A stretch of DNA of 41,427 nt, taken from NCBI GenBank assembly GCA_023140175.1, contig JAGLMD010000011.1:1-41427 (forward strand), in the 5' to 3' direction. Below are positions 27,201 to 35,990 of the stretch, piece after piece (the stretch's first letter is position 1; each line of letters opens with the position of its first letter). The translations under genes and the position numbers were made by a program. Origin of the DNA: Nanobdellota archaeon. Lineage in GTDB: Archaea > Nanobdellota > Nanobdellia > Woesearchaeales > WJIZ01. The notes beneath the pieces are model-generated. The model was not told the origin of the DNA. It did not search any database and worked only from the letters and a program-made list of their open reading frames with translations.

Positions 27201-28485
27201 CCAGCACAATACCCTGTACTGTCCCGTTTAAGAATTTAGTCACTTCAACTGCCATTGTTATGTTATGCTGTGTAATATTGTTTGCTATTATCGTGATATT
27301 TTCTGTATAAGTTTCATATCCATCTCTTTTTGCTACAATATTATGGGTTCCCTCTAAGATAACTAAAGTATACTCGCCAGTTTCATTTGTTATTCTTATA
27401 ACTCCTCCTGCGCTTACTGTTACATTAGCTAAAGGCAGCATGGTTATGTTATCAAACACAAAGCCATGTACTGTTCCGTTCTCTAAATATGGCTTTAGGG
27501 GCACCATAGAAAAATTATATTCATAAGACTTACCTATCGAGATATTAACTGCACCTATATGCGGCTCATAACCTTCCTTGATTCCGGCAACATACTGATA
27601 ACCAAATGGTACAGTAAAATTATAGAATCCATTTTCGTCGGTATTATTCATCGCAGTATATAGGTAGATTGAGACATTCCCTATAGGAAGATTAGTGTTG
27701 TTGTTAGTGGCGTATCCTGTAACATAGCCGTCACCAATTATACCATAGCCCAAGCCAGCCGGGCACACTTCATATGGATCTACCATGAAATAATACATAG
27801 GGGATGTATTATTTTTCACAGGCAATATTAATTGATAATTAGAGTCTTCCCCCTCATGGAATCCTTTTGTACCCATTCTTGCTGTCTTTGTAGCAAAAAT
27901 CAGTGTTCCTACTACATCTTTCAAAATAACTAAATTATAAGGGGTTGTAGGATTAGAATTTCCATACTGTCTTGTATATGTGCCCGGAGCCCATATTGTT
28001 CTTTCTCCTAAATTGATGGATATATTCTCAGTAAATACATTCTTGGCTGAGTCCTGTTCAGTGCCTGTATAATTGAGGTAATTATCTACATCTTCCGGAC
28101 TAGCTGCAACAACACTATCCCAAAATATCTCATCAGATTGCTTTGTGCTTGCATATACTTCGTTTTCGTCTTCGCCCATACAGGGAAACAATAAATGCTT
28201 TTGAACAACCGCATCATCTGTACAGGGTTTGGGTATGTCTGATAAGCTGCCGCTATAATTGAAAACCATAATAGCCATACCGTAATAGCCTCCCCAAGCA
28301 TAAGTACACTCCTGGCGGTCTATTATTATTTCAGTAATAGTTCCGGAACCAGCATTTAGTACAGTATAGCCGATATAGTATGTTGTCTTTATCAATCCAA
28401 ATGCCGCGATGATCAATAAAGCTAAAACTAATAAGAGGTAGACAGTTCTATTATCAATCCAGCTTTTTTTCCTTCTCTTTTCCAT
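24256..28485 (-). CDS. Transmembrane HerA/FtsK-superfamily ATPase with large extracellular region (carboxypeptidase-regulatory-like repeats)
   Basis: N-terminal TM; repeats LANVTVSAGGVIRITNETGEYTLVILEGTHNIVA; second TM (LWLLLLIIAVTALGIFLFFWYKKKK); ATPase HTLIAGTSGSGKSVGAEVLVEEAL...YLLVYDGIHTLLPKF...WGVGLILISQVLSDFPSEVLGNINTEIQMRTRDEGD; start proposed at MEKRRKK. Confidence 0.82.
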   Translation of the reverse strand: MEKRRKKSWIDNRTVYLLLVLALLIIAAFGLIKTTYYIGYTVLNAGSGTITEIIIDRQECTYAWGGYYGMAIMVFNYSGSLSDIPKPCTDDAVVQKHLLFPCMGEDENEVYASTKQSDEIFWDSVVAASPEDVDNYLNYTGTEQDSAKNVFTENISINLGERTIWAPGTYTRQYGNSNPTTPYNLVILKDVVGTLIFATKTARMGTKGFHEGEDSNYQLILPVKNNTSPMYYFMVDPYEVCPAGLGYGIIGDGYVTGYATNNNTNLPIGNVSIYLYTAMNNTDENGFYNFTVPFGYQYVAGIKEGYEPHIGAVNISIGKSYEYNFSMVPLKPYLENGTVHGFVFDNITMLPLANVTVSAGGVIRITNETGEYTLVILEGTHNIVAKRDGYETYTENITIIANNITQHNITMAVEVTKFLNGTVQGIVLDNITMLPLANVTVSAGGVIRITNETGEYTLVILEGTHNIVATKTRYDNYIGEINISANNITIHNISMGIFEYNITEDNGSIAGIVMDANNILLENATVSVAGQTATTNSIGEYFLNIPSGIHNLVAIKSGYDNYIAEVRIGPGNTTFHNITMNITDVEIVPGTGTGAGTSDGTGTGTGIGPGIGPARIERPSPVKVVEKFAEHQLPIDKIVKKLRIGSFLNVPISIINFRTTEVNVRMTIEGEVIPLIELEKTSMTLGPDSTGEFIVTLLGRGEPGVYEGKLVISGDIEAEIPIIIMLYKKDKLPIEGLLIELKVLDDTVYTGNKLRYRVDIQNLLREEEYDIKLIHKITNERTGKQYLIDTDEVIVQTSFSLLKSFTIPDDFELGEHILSVEAEYLEFSSKHTAVFNILRPFYKYSIFGIIPLWLLLLIIAVTALGIFLFFWYKKKKAEKERYKIEMNITDLPKEGPRSAFIGNIPNTSIKTYFDLDKFQIHTLIAGTSGSGKSVGAEVLVEEALSRDVSVIVFDPTANWTGFLRKCKDKKLLDLYPKFGMKKAQARAFNGNVHRVNDGREIIDFKKYAKPGEINIFVTNKLRTEDTELFVANTIREVFKANLPESAQLKYLLVYDGIHTLLPKFGGSGKVFIHVERATREFRKWGVGLILISQVLSDFPSEVLGNINTEIQMRTRDEGDLNRIKEEYGEDILKSVVKAAIGTGVIENAAYNKGKPYFVTFRPVLHSLERLSDKELEDYNKYNKTIADIEYELEQLKEEGIDTFDLELELKLAKDKVKSGNFNMVDIYIEGLKPRVDKQWDKLGKKPKERKIRLANIEELKKELNSSEDNKASTNVEGPEKELKDSSKKKDEADDDDDDDEKKEEIKNKEGGLEENREERLEEGKKEKEAVENNDKKEKENEKEQVKETTEEQIRELINKAGKHIEAKEKYEANTYYAKIMQAYKGLPKELKKKFLKDCLEIRNKLTKLS
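27083..27453 (-). repeat. Direct repeat, 119 bp copies at 27083-27201 and 27335-27453 (offset 252 bp, one mismatch seen)
   Basis: Compared by eye; encodes adjacent carboxypeptidase-regulatory-like domains. Confidence 0.8.
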
Positions 28486-28529
28486 TTTTTTATGTTTCTG
28501 ACATATTAGCAACTTCGTTGTTTAGTGTC

Positions 28530-29963
28530 CTAAAAATCCGCCTGTACGGGATTTTTATGATTTCCTTTTTGTTTTTTTGTGGTCTTCTTGATCCTTTCCA
28601 TCTTATTTCTTAAAACTGACATGTTTTCATTAATTTTGATTAGTCTTTCCTGATGCTTACTTAATGCAGTCCTGTATGTTTCTTTGTCAATCACCCTCTT
28701 AACAAAATATTCTAATTGATTTTTCTTTATTAAGCTGGTAATAACATTTTTTTCTTTTTCAAGAGTATTAACTTTTCCTGTGTAGAGCTTTATCAGTGTG
28801 TACCTGGCTGTTCTATTGTATAAGAGAGTCAATAATATTCCAGAAGAGATAATTATAAGTATTAATAAAGGGTCATTTACAATAGTCCTGATTAAGTTAA
28901 TCCTGATTCTTTCTGCGGAGAACGTCCCAAAAAGTAATGACTGGGCCTCTAATCTATTTAGCCGGCCATAACTTTCCTGTATTAAATCCTGTGCGTTTTC
29001 ATAATTTTCGTTGTCAAACTCCTGAACAGCAAGATAAATCGTATGATTAACATCATCGATGCCTTCAAGATACTGAAGCTGCCCTAATTTAGTTTTCGTT
29101 ATGGAAATTACTTCTTCTGTATTATTGATTATTTCCGATAAATATTCAATTTCACTGTTTATTAAAGACATAATTTCATAATCCCGATTAGATAGTGCAT
29201 TAATAGCTTCTAATCTTAAATCATTAATTCTGATGGTTTTTCTGCCTTTTTTCTGCAATTTGCCTATTTCATCATAGATCTTCAGAAGAGTATTTATTGA
29301 ATTATTTATGTTTTCAAATTCGTTGGCAATCTGAATTATATAGCTATAGTCTTCCTTTTTGCGTGCTTTTTTAATTTCATCTGCAATCTCCCGTATCAAG
29401 GCAGACTCTATGCCTCTCTCTATTTGTATTTTGTCTAATTCTTCAAGATTCTTTTCAAGTTGAATGGTGCTGTTCAAGATAACAGCATCAAGTTTTGCTG
29501 TTATTTTTTTTAATTGCTCTTCGGCACCGTCAAAGTTTCCTATTTCAAGCTCTTTAACAGCAGAATTAAGCACGCTTTCTTCGGTGCTAAGGTTGAGGCC
29601 TATTTTCCTCAATTCATTTATTTTTGTCCTGGTTTTGCTGATAGCAGTAAAGATATTATTGGCCTCTTTATTGATTCTATCAATACTTAGTGTAATCTCT
29701 TTTACTTTGTTATAGTCTCCAGATTTTAAGCTAACTTCTCCCCGATTTAATAAATTAAAGGCTATCTTAATTGACATTCCTTTATTGATAATCTCTATTG
29801 TTTCATCTTTTACATTGTAAAAACTCTCTGCTATTGACTCATTTGTTTTGAAATCCAGCCTCGCGGAAAATACGCTTGGCAAATAAGACAGCAAAAACAA
29901 TATGATTACTAAGAATATTGCTCTTGATACTGCCCTTATCCTGATTTTATTTTGTTCTTTCAT
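28530..29963 (-). CDS. Exported/membrane coiled-coil protein, paralog of 14777..16141
   Basis: Helical repeats, TM, LEKEKNVITSLIKKNQLEYFVKRVIDKETYRTALSKHQERLIKINENMSVLRNKM; start proposed at MKEQNKIR inside the 3' end of the upstream giant gene. Confidence 0.7.
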   Translation of the reverse strand: MKEQNKIRIRAVSRAIFLVIILFLLSYLPSVFSARLDFKTNESIAESFYNVKDETIEIINKGMSIKIAFNLLNRGEVSLKSGDYNKVKEITLSIDRINKEANNIFTAISKTRTKINELRKIGLNLSTEESVLNSAVKELEIGNFDGAEEQLKKITAKLDAVILNSTIQLEKNLEELDKIQIERGIESALIREIADEIKKARKKEDYSYIIQIANEFENINNSINTLLKIYDEIGKLQKKGRKTIRINDLRLEAINALSNRDYEIMSLINSEIEYLSEIINNTEEVISITKTKLGQLQYLEGIDDVNHTIYLAVQEFDNENYENAQDLIQESYGRLNRLEAQSLLFGTFSAERIRINLIRTIVNDPLLILIIISSGILLTLLYNRTARYTLIKLYTGKVNTLEKEKNVITSLIKKNQLEYFVKRVIDKETYRTALSKHQERLIKINENMSVLRNKMERIKKTTKKQKGNHKNPVQADF

Positions 29964-32900
29964 TTTGAAATTTTGATAAATAAATATCCAGTACATTTAT
30001 GATGCCCTCTTTTGTTTTTTCATTAGCTATATCCTCTGCCAGCCCCTTATTCTCAAAAACATGCTCTATCCACTTACTAAAGTCATTTTTTTCTTCGTTA
30101 ACATGCCATGTAAATGTATCATTATCTATGTCTTTTAGGGCATTGTATAACTCGTCCAGGCTCTTTATGAACTTCTCGTTATGCATATAGAAAAAGAGCA
30201 TCGGATCTGTGATGATCTTCATTGGAACATTTTCTTTTTCTTCTATATCCAGGCCAATTTTTTCTAGTTTCTGCTTTACCTCTACATGTCTTTTCTTGAA
30301 TTCATAAAACATCTTTCTGTATGCTTCTTTATCAATCAGCCTTTTTTCGTAATACTTTATTTGCAGGTCTTCCATTATATTCATCAGTTCCTTTGCTTCA
30401 GATCTTAAGGCATCATTCTTTTCTTTCTTTAATAGCGCACTTTGTTTCATCCTCAACTCAATGAGTTTATAGTGTATCTCTGCTATCCTCTTCCTGTATT
30501 TATCCATATATGACTTATATAGGCCAGTGCCAATAATTCTATCAATGAAATAATTTGTTTGTGTTTGCCTTATTGAATTCATAATTGCTTCTTCTCCCGC
30601 CTTCAGATCTCTTATTTTAGTAGAGATCCTGCTGCTTTCTGTAGACTTATGGGCGATTATGCCGCTGCCAGAAAGTAATATTAATGCTGCTATCGATAAT
30701 AGCCAATGCTCTTTTAAGAAATTCCTGACTCTTGCAAATTGTTCAATTGATTTTTGGACACTAATGCTCAATTCAGCTTCTTTTAATCTCTCAACAGCCC
30801 TATTGAAATTGCCCCTTTCAAACGCACCTATCGCTAATTCCAGTATTCTTTCAGCTATGCCGGTATCATAACCTTCTTCTCTTGATTTATTGATTGTGTC
30901 TTTAAGGAACAATATCCCATTATACGCATCATAAGCATTTTCCTGTAATACTTTCAGTTCGTTACAGAATTCCTTCACTTTTTTGTAATCCTTGCTATAC
31001 TTTGCAAGTTTTGCCTTATTGATAATTTTTTTGAATACGATAATATTAAAATTCTTTTCTTCCATATCATCCATACTTTCTTCAAATTCATATAAACAGA
31101 TTATATCTTCTTCGCTTACTTCATGAATTATCAAGTTGATTCTTTTACTATCTTTAATTGATTTATATGAGCCTGTTTTGGATGCTGCTTCATTCATCTC
31201 TTTACCGTTAGCAGTAACTAATAACTCTAATTCGTGCCTGCTTTCTTTCATATATCCCGGTATGTCAATAACAACCATGAATTTCTTAATGCTGCCGTAA
31301 CTAATGCTCCTTTTGATATCAGGCTGAATAGTGATATACCCAGTCTTAAATCCTTTTATCTCCAGCTCAATATTATCAAGTAATGTTCCGCTTCTATCGT
31401 TAATGACCTCAACCACAAAGCTTTTCTTTGTTCCTCTCATGACTTCGATTTCATCTGGTGCAACTATTGATAATTTATAGTCGGGTGCGGCATATCTCAC
31501 TATACCTCCTATTCCTCCTCCACCACCTGTGCTACTTTCACCACCTCCACTTCCACCTCCTCCAGGGGTAACAGGGGTGCTGCTTGTACCGGGTTTATTT
31601 ATACTGATATATTTTATATCGCTGCTATAACTTCCACTGCCTGAATTAGCCCGCACTTCAATCCGGGCTGAGGAAGTTAATTCAGCATCAGGCAAAACAC
31701 TCACAATGAGGCTGTGATAAACACTCTCGCCAGCAGCAAGTGAGCTAAAGCTCATATTGAGGGAGTTTCTAGTGATAAAATCAGAAGGTATGGTCCAATT
31801 AGATGTTATATTATAAGCTGCTGCCCCTCCTACATTCATAATTCGTGAAGTTAAATTTATACCTATCTGGCCCTGCTCTACTGAGGCATCATACTCATAG
31901 ATATAAGCAAATAGATTAGCTGAGGTATCAGATGAAACTACTATAGTTGTTTCTGTTAAGGAAGAAGAAGGAACTGCACTGGAATTTGCTGCGTCGATTG
32001 TTATGTCAATCTCGTATTGTCCATCTAATCCAGGCGCTACAGCACTTACTATAATACTTTTTGTACTTCCTGCTGCCACATCAAATGGTTCGGTTTCATT
32101 ATATCCTACTGCAGGTTGATTTGCCGGATTAGAAAGATCAAATCTTAGCGCATAATCTCCTGTATTATTTATTGTCAATGTTCCCAATGTAACTACCTGG
32201 CTTGGCTGAGCTCCCTGGGGTATAAATGCTGCAGGAGTTCTGTTCCAGGTCCAATCATAAAATGCCTCTATGGTTGTATTTGCACTGACATTAATATTTC
32301 CAGAACTGTCATTTGCCCAGATTCTGAATATCCAATTGTTTTCTGTATCTGGTGTGAAATTACCTACAAAGAGTCCGCTGGAGTTTCTCATTGTTCCATT
32401 GTTCCATTCACTTGCGTTTGTTTCTTTATATTGTAAAATTGCTGCGCTTATTCCATATCTATCGCTGACATTAGCAGTTACATTAATTGTCCTGTTTGGA
32501 TCAATATCATCTAAACTTGCTGGTGTATAGGTTATATTTTTTATATTGGGCAAGATTGTGTCATTAATTGTGAAATTAAATGTAGGTGTATAATTCCAAT
32601 TACCCACAGAATCATTCATAAAGAAAGAATAATACTTTGTGCCTAAATTATTTACTTCCCATGTGTGATTGTATAATCCTGTTGATGCCAGTGCCATTGT
32701 ATGGTTGCTGCCATTGTAAAATATCAAAACACTCTCTACATTCGTTAAAGCATCACTAACATTAATTGTTATTATCTGTGCTTTATTGCCGCTTAGAGGA
32801 TCTTCTAATTCACTTATGTCCTGGTATCCTGGAGGGGATAAATCAATTATAAACTGGATTCTATTTGAGACATTAGAATTACCTAAACTATCATTTGCAA

Positions 32901-35163
32901 AGATGGTAAGATTGTAAATGCCTTCTACTGGACTATTAAATTCATAATACCACACATTACCATTATTGTACATACTGAAATTCTGTTTTGTTCCATTTGG
33001 ATAACTGACCTGAGCCAGGCTGATAATAGAAAATGCATCGCTGACATTGGCTGTGATATTAAATGTAGTTAGATTGGTGCCGGAATAGGGAGTGATATTT
33101 TCTCCAGTAATCTGCGGAGGAGTACTATCAATTGTAATGATTCTGGTTCCAGTCTGATTAACATTTCCTGCTGTATCATTTATCCATACATAATAAGTAT
33201 AAGTTCCATCACTTAATCCAGATTTTGTTATATTTGTATAAGTGCCAGAGTAGGAATAAGATTCATTTGTTCCATTCCAATCCAAGATTAAAGTATGGGG
33301 ATAACTTTCAGTATGTGTTATGCTTATTATAGCTGTTGTGGAACTTTGATTACTGTTATTCTGAGGGGTAGGTGAGCTAAAATTAATTATAGGGGGAATA
33401 GTATCGATATATAATGTGTAATTATTCAAGGAGAAGACACCAGAGCCGCCTGTATTATTACATCTCACGTTCCATATATACTTTCCATCACTTAAATCCA
33501 GGGGATCAAAAACATCTAGTGTGCTAGCAGCTACAGTTGAATTTGTCTGATTTTCTTTCCAGGTGCCAGAGAAGTTGCCCCATAAGCTGCAGCTATCCAG
33601 ATCTGATCCTTGAGGGATATAACTGAATGTGATAATCCCGCTATTATTAGCGAAATTATTAGCTGGGCCAACTAAATTAACTATTAAATCTGAGGTGTTT
33701 GTTATATATGTAAATGTATTTGTAGAAATCCTATAATTTCCAGCCAAATCATAAGCTATGATGCGCCAATACCAGCTATTGTTGTTTGTCAGGCTTCCAT
33801 CAAATTGATATGAAGAATTGCTGATATTATTGCAGATATATCTCGTATGATTGACTGCTGCAAATGTGTTATCTGTTGAGATTTGCAATGTATAATTTGC
33901 AAAATTATTTTCAGTTGTAGAACCCCATTCGAATAGGGGAGATAAATCAGCATTACTTACGGCATGTTCATTATCTGGGGGGCTGCTCAGGTCAAATGCA
34001 AATGGGTTTGTTAAATCTATGTTAACTGTTTTTGTTTTACTGGAATTAATGTTTCCAGCAGAATCATTTGCATAGACAAAATATGTGTATGCGCCTTCAC
34101 TTAAGCCGGATTTTGCTATCTGGCTTGTACTTCCGGAGTATGCCTGCACTGTTTCATTGGTTCCATTAATATTTAAAATCAGGCTGTCTGGATTTGTATC
34201 ACTATGATTTACATCCACTGTCAATGTGGAAGAGTTTTGGTAACTATCATTCTTTGGTGATGTTATGCTTATGCCAGGCCGGGTCAGATCAACATTAGCA
34301 GTGTAATTGATGTCATATCCATCGATATTGCTTTCATTGTCATAACAATAAACATTCCATATATAGCTGCCTTCACTTAAATTCATTGTGATATTGGTTA
34401 TTGTATTATTCTGGACATTGTAAACTGTTTTTTTAGCTGACCAACCACTATCGTCAGTAAATAGGCTGCAGTTATCTATCTGGTTATTTGCGGCTGCTGT
34501 GAAATTGAAGTCAATCAGAGTAAATGCTTTTGCACTTCCATTTTCTGGATTGTCCAGGCTTTGAACTATCAATTCAGAACCAGATGCAGCCACAACTTCA
34601 AAGCTGATATCATCAGTATCAGCACCATAATTTGAATTGTCAGAACCGCAGGTTATACCATTTATAATGGTGCTGCTCCAATAGATCATTGCCCTTATAC
34701 TATGGGTTCCGGCAACATCCTCTAGTGTAATGTTTTTATAAAAATACTCGTAACCGCCTGAATTACAAATGCCGGAATCATAAACATTTTTCCAACCACT
34801 GCCATTTGTATAAGCAAAAGCTATCCCATCCGGGTATGTATCACATTTGATATAGCCCTTTATCTCTACGGTGTGGCCGCCGGTAAATATGCTTCCATCT
34901 AAATCAGTAATAGTGATGTCCTGCACCCATTCATTTCCAGTCCATTCATCTGCACAATCATCTATTGTATTATATCCATTGCCAGATTCTCCGCCGCTAT
35001 TACATTGCGCACCACAAATGCAGGGAGAACCAGAACCGCAAATATTTCCTGCGGCTGCAAAGACATAGATGCCAATTATGGCTGCTACTATCAGTAATAT
35101 GTAACATAGCAATAAGTACCTTAGGCTGAATTTCGATGTCTTGTTTCTGTGATTTAACTTCAT
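29947..35163 (-). CDS. Giant surface protein (1738 aa), paralog of 16138..21009
   Basis: Signal, CGSGSPCICGAQCNSGGESGNGYNTIDDC, Ig-like repeats (LTRPGISITSPKNDSYQNSSTLTVDVNHSDTNPDSLILNINGTNET), GGGGSGGGESSTGGGGGIGG linker, TM, coiled coils, C-terminal FFYMHNEKFIKSLDELYNALKDIDNDTFTWHVNEEKNDFSKWIEHVFENKGLAEDI. Confidence 0.8.
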   Translation of the reverse strand: MKLNHRNKTSKFSLRYLLLCYILLIVAAIIGIYVFAAAGNICGSGSPCICGAQCNSGGESGNGYNTIDDCADEWTGNEWVQDITITDLDGSIFTGGHTVEIKGYIKCDTYPDGIAFAYTNGSGWKNVYDSGICNSGGYEYFYKNITLEDVAGTHSIRAMIYWSSTIINGITCGSDNSNYGADTDDISFEVVAASGSELIVQSLDNPENGSAKAFTLIDFNFTAAANNQIDNCSLFTDDSGWSAKKTVYNVQNNTITNITMNLSEGSYIWNVYCYDNESNIDGYDINYTANVDLTRPGISITSPKNDSYQNSSTLTVDVNHSDTNPDSLILNINGTNETVQAYSGSTSQIAKSGLSEGAYTYFVYANDSAGNINSSKTKTVNIDLTNPFAFDLSSPPDNEHAVSNADLSPLFEWGSTTENNFANYTLQISTDNTFAAVNHTRYICNNISNSSYQFDGSLTNNNSWYWRIIAYDLAGNYRISTNTFTYITNTSDLIVNLVGPANNFANNSGIITFSYIPQGSDLDSCSLWGNFSGTWKENQTNSTVAASTLDVFDPLDLSDGKYIWNVRCNNTGGSGVFSLNNYTLYIDTIPPIINFSSPTPQNNSNQSSTTAIISITHTESYPHTLILDWNGTNESYSYSGTYTNITKSGLSDGTYTYYVWINDTAGNVNQTGTRIITIDSTPPQITGENITPYSGTNLTTFNITANVSDAFSIISLAQVSYPNGTKQNFSMYNNGNVWYYEFNSPVEGIYNLTIFANDSLGNSNVSNRIQFIIDLSPPGYQDISELEDPLSGNKAQIITINVSDALTNVESVLIFYNGSNHTMALASTGLYNHTWEVNNLGTKYYSFFMNDSVGNWNYTPTFNFTINDTILPNIKNITYTPASLDDIDPNRTINVTANVSDRYGISAAILQYKETNASEWNNGTMRNSSGLFVGNFTPDTENNWIFRIWANDSSGNINVSANTTIEAFYDWTWNRTPAAFIPQGAQPSQVVTLGTLTINNTGDYALRFDLSNPANQPAVGYNETEPFDVAAGSTKSIIVSAVAPGLDGQYEIDITIDAANSSAVPSSSLTETTIVVSSDTSANLFAYIYEYDASVEQGQIGINLTSRIMNVGGAAAYNITSNWTIPSDFITRNSLNMSFSSLAAGESVYHSLIVSVLPDAELTSSARIEVRANSGSGSYSSDIKYISINKPGTSSTPVTPGGGGSGGGESSTGGGGGIGGIVRYAAPDYKLSIVAPDEIEVMRGTKKSFVVEVINDRSGTLLDNIELEIKGFKTGYITIQPDIKRSISYGSIKKFMVVIDIPGYMKESRHELELLVTANGKEMNEAASKTGSYKSIKDSKRINLIIHEVSEEDIICLYEFEESMDDMEEKNFNIIVFKKIINKAKLAKYSKDYKKVKEFCNELKVLQENAYDAYNGILFLKDTINKSREEGYDTGIAERILELAIGAFERGNFNRAVERLKEAELSISVQKSIEQFARVRNFLKEHWLLSIAALILLSGSGIIAHKSTESSRISTKIRDLKAGEEAIMNSIRQTQTNYFIDRIIGTGLYKSYMDKYRKRIAEIHYKLIELRMKQSALLKKEKNDALRSEAKELMNIMEDLQIKYYEKRLIDKEAYRKMFYEFKKRHVEVKQKLEKIGLDIEEKENVPMKIITDPMLFFYMHNEKFIKSLDELYNALKDIDNDTFTWHVNEEKNDFSKWIEHVFENKGLAEDIANEKTKEGIINVLDIYLSKFQNERTK

Positions 35164-35675
35164 TTTCTTTTCTTTTTGACTCTATTGTAAACTGTCCAAA
35201 TTGTCCTTTGATCTCTACTAAGTATGAGGGCTATCTGATGATAGTTTAGGTCATAGTTCTCTTTCAGGTAGGAGGCAACAAGCTCCAGGATACTGAACCT
35301 TCGATCACTCAAGATAGAGATTGGTATGTTATATTTCGAGTAATCTTCCTGGAATATTATTGCAAGTTTCTTTCTGCTGGAATTATAGGCCTGCCAGACT
35401 GTCTTTTGATTTCTTCCAAGAAGCCTGCCTATTGATTTGAAGGAATGGTTTAGATTTTCTTTTAGGAATTTGACAATTGTCTCTAATGGACTTAATCTCC
35501 TGTTGAAGATATTCACAGGAATAACTTCTTTGGTCTTAATCCCTCTCAATTCTTCAAATTTCTTTATGTATTCTTCAGTTAAGTTCTCCAGCAGAAATCT
35601 GAATTTCTCAATTTCTTTGTTTTCAGAATTAGCAGAATCAGAATTATTGCTCTCTTTTTCCAATTTTTTCTGCAT
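35160..35675 (-). CDS. Regulator with two tandem HTH-like repeats
   Basis: LETIVKFLKENLNHSFKSIGRLLGRNQKTVWQAYNSSRKK and LELVASYLKENYDLNYHQIALILSRDQRTIWTVYNRVKKK; overlaps the giant protein gene. Confidence 0.7.
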   Translation of the reverse strand: MQKKLEKESNNSDSANSENKEIEKFRFLLENLTEEYIKKFEELRGIKTKEVIPVNIFNRRLSPLETIVKFLKENLNHSFKSIGRLLGRNQKTVWQAYNSSRKKLAIIFQEDYSKYNIPISILSDRRFSILELVASYLKENYDLNYHQIALILSRDQRTIWTVYNRVKKKRK

Positions 35676-35676
35676 T

Positions 35677-35821
35677 TGTAAGTAAAAATATGAATATTTT
35701 CCTTAAATGTAAGTAATATTTTGCTATTTTTGGTTCTTATTTTCTTATATATAGCTTATTATCTTTAAATGTAAGTAATAATATATAAATATTTCTAAAA
35801 ATGTCTGTACTTGTAAGTAAT
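35677..35821 (-). promoter_or_regulatory. Four direct repeats of TGTAAGTAA(T) at 35677, 35709, 35770 and 35812
   Basis: Read directly; AT-rich upstream region of the two-HTH regulator. Confidence 0.6.
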
Positions 35822-35990
35822 AAACTAGTATATTAGTTAGTTAATTTCAGTACTTAATATATTTCAGTAATTAATCAATTTTAATAATTAATTTATTCAA
35901 GTACTTAATTAATCATTTAATTAGAATTGTATAATAATATTCTATCATTAGCTATGAAAGAAAAAATGTGCTGGTTTGAAACAAAGCAAT

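Noticed and set aside
35677-35910. CRISPR-like array
   Set aside because: Repeats are ~10 bp, irregularly spaced (32, 61, 42 bp) and AT-rich; no cas genes in the window.
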